From the NCBI GenBank assembly GCA_016866585.1, contig VGMB01000009.1, positions 1-14,728 of the forward strand: 14,728 nt of DNA, given 5' to 3'. The translations under genes were made by a program, and so were the position numbers. Below, piece by piece: positions 14,210 to 14,728 of the stretch; within the stretch, counting starts at the first letter, position 1; every line of letters starts with the position of its first letter. The stretch is from Chlamydiota bacterium (GTDB taxonomy: Bacteria > Chlamydiota > Chlamydiia > Chlamydiales > Rhabdochlamydiaceae). The notes below the pieces were generated by a model. That model was not told where the DNA came from. It worked only from the letters and a program-made list of their open reading frames with translations, and made no database searches.

Positions 14210-14674
14210 ATGGCACTATCACAACAAAAACGTAGAGAAATACTTTTTCAACTCCTCTTTAGTCACGACTTCATTGAAGTTGACGATGATGAGTCGAACG
14301 AGTTTATGATGAAAGAGTTTTTTATAACTCGTAAGGCAGCAAGAGAAATATTACAGGATGTAAAGGTAATAGCATCTCACATGCAAGACGTTGATGCCAA
14401 GATAGCGGCATATTCTAAGTCTTATGAATTTCATCGTATCCCTAAAATCGAGCTCAATATTTTGAGACTTGCGGTTTATGAGATGCTTTATGTTCCTTCT
14501 TTACCCCCAAAAGTTTCAATTGCGGAAGCGATAAGGCTAGCGAGAAAGTACTCAACAGCGGAAAGCTCTTCTTTTATAAATGCTGTACTTGATGCTATTT
14601 TCCAGACTGAGAGTAAAATTACTGATGCGGGGGAGCTTGAACATGAACTATCAATCCCGGTTCATAGCGAATAA
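14210..14674 (+). CDS. nusB: Transcription antitermination factor NusB
   Basis: RNA-binding protein that with NusE (S10) forms the rRNA antitermination complex. The 154 residues begin MALSQQKRREILFQLLF, the usual N-terminal helix. The C-terminal half has the family pattern: IPKIELNILRLAVYEMLY, then PPKVSIAEAIRLARKYS, where the family usually has V-INEAIELAK, and SFINAVLDAIF for the usual FVNGVLD. Start: ATG at 14210 with AAGG (14200-14203) 6 bases before it; an upstream in-frame ATG at 14177 would add 11 residues with no ribosome binding site. The final 20 residues after the domain are acidic and overlap murB by 32 bases. As I recall, nusB next to murB is also the Chlamydia order. A TATGCT at 14181-14186 might be a -10, but I see no matching -35. 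Confidence 0.93.
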   Translation: MALSQQKRREILFQLLFSHDFIEVDDDESNEFMMKEFFITRKAAREILQDVKVIASHMQDVDAKIAAYSKSYEFHRIPKIELNILRLAVYEMLYVPSLPPKVSIAEAIRLARKYSTAESSSFINAVLDAIFQTESKITDAGELEHELSIPVHSE

Positions 14675-14728
14675 ACAACTTAAGGATTTATCTACATTTG
14701 GTATTGGCGGTCCCGCCAAGCATTTCAT
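14643..14728 (+). CDS. murB: UDP-N-acetylenolpyruvoylglucosamine reductase, N-terminus (partial)
   Basis: FAD enzyme that, with NADPH, reduces UDP-GlcNAc-enolpyruvate to UDP-MurNAc in peptidoglycan precursor synthesis. Only 28 codons are in the window: MNYQSRFIANKQ, then LSTFGIGGPAKHF, which is the conserved start of MurB (NTFGIGG-A-xF). The ATG lies within the end of nusB in another frame and is preceded by GGGGGAG (14629-14635) 7 bases upstream, one of the best ribosome binding sites here, so the 32-base overlap is genuine. Chlamydiae use this pathway to make a division-site peptidoglycan. In some chlamydiae murB is fused to murC or other genes; that cannot be judged here. Confidence 0.88.
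   Translation, partial: MNYQSRFIANKQLKDLSTFGIGGPAKHF

Noticed and set aside
1..14728. CRISPR arrays, tRNA or rRNA genes, insertion sequences, prophage or toxin-antitoxin pairs
   Set aside because: I looked on both strands and saw no regularly spaced repeats, cloverleaf sequences, transposase motifs or paired small genes.

Overview
The window is a stretch of an AT-rich bacterial chromosome, almost certainly from the phylum Chlamydiae and probably from an environmental, amoeba- or arthropod-associated lineage rather than the genus Chlamydia. Three things point there. First, a block reads lpxL/htrB-like acyltransferase, glycosyltransferase, cdaR (ybbR), cdaA (dacA) on the minus strand, divergent from cydAB; as I recall it, this matches Chlamydia trachomatis CT010-CT014 with one added glycosyltransferase. 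Second, uvrA lies next to pyk, as in CT333/CT332. Third, nusB is followed by murB. The assignment rests on remembered gene order, not on a search.

Layout. 1-1127: N-terminal third of a UvrA (minus, cut by the window edge). 1128-1614: a long divergent intergenic region with a possible decayed reading frame and the pyk promoter. 1615-3042: pyruvate kinase. 3200-3538: a histidine-rich 112-residue orphan (minus), convergent with pyk. 3621-8873: a minus-strand run of envelope and signalling genes, transcribed from right to left: cdaA, cdaR, WaaG-like glycosyltransferase, then after a hairpin an LpxL-like acyltransferase and rsmE. 9134-10444: a 436-residue protein of unknown family, with its own strong ribosome binding site and a hairpin at its end. 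10536-12944: cydAB, a cytochrome bd-type oxidase. 12931-13533: a DnaQ-like exonuclease on the minus strand whose end overlaps the end of cydB. 13661-14125: Dps ferritin. 14210-14728: nusB and the start of murB, overlapping.

How the genes fit together. cdaA and cdaR are the membrane diadenylate cyclase and its regulator, so this organism probably makes c-di-AMP. The WaaG-like transferase is placed for translation straight after cdaR. Together with the acyltransferase, this puts LPS/lipid A assembly next to c-di-AMP signalling. The bd oxidase and Dps serve microaerobic respiration and iron/peroxide handling. MurB belongs to peptidoglycan precursor synthesis.

Most of the window is ordinary core genome. 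The parts that deserve a second look are the two orphans (112 and 436 residues), a 120-residue extension on the acyltransferase, a UvrA zinc-finger cysteine replaced by serine, a DnaQ-like protein lacking its last catalytic aspartate, and several hairpins at gene boundaries (cydA leader, acyltransferase promoter, cydB end).
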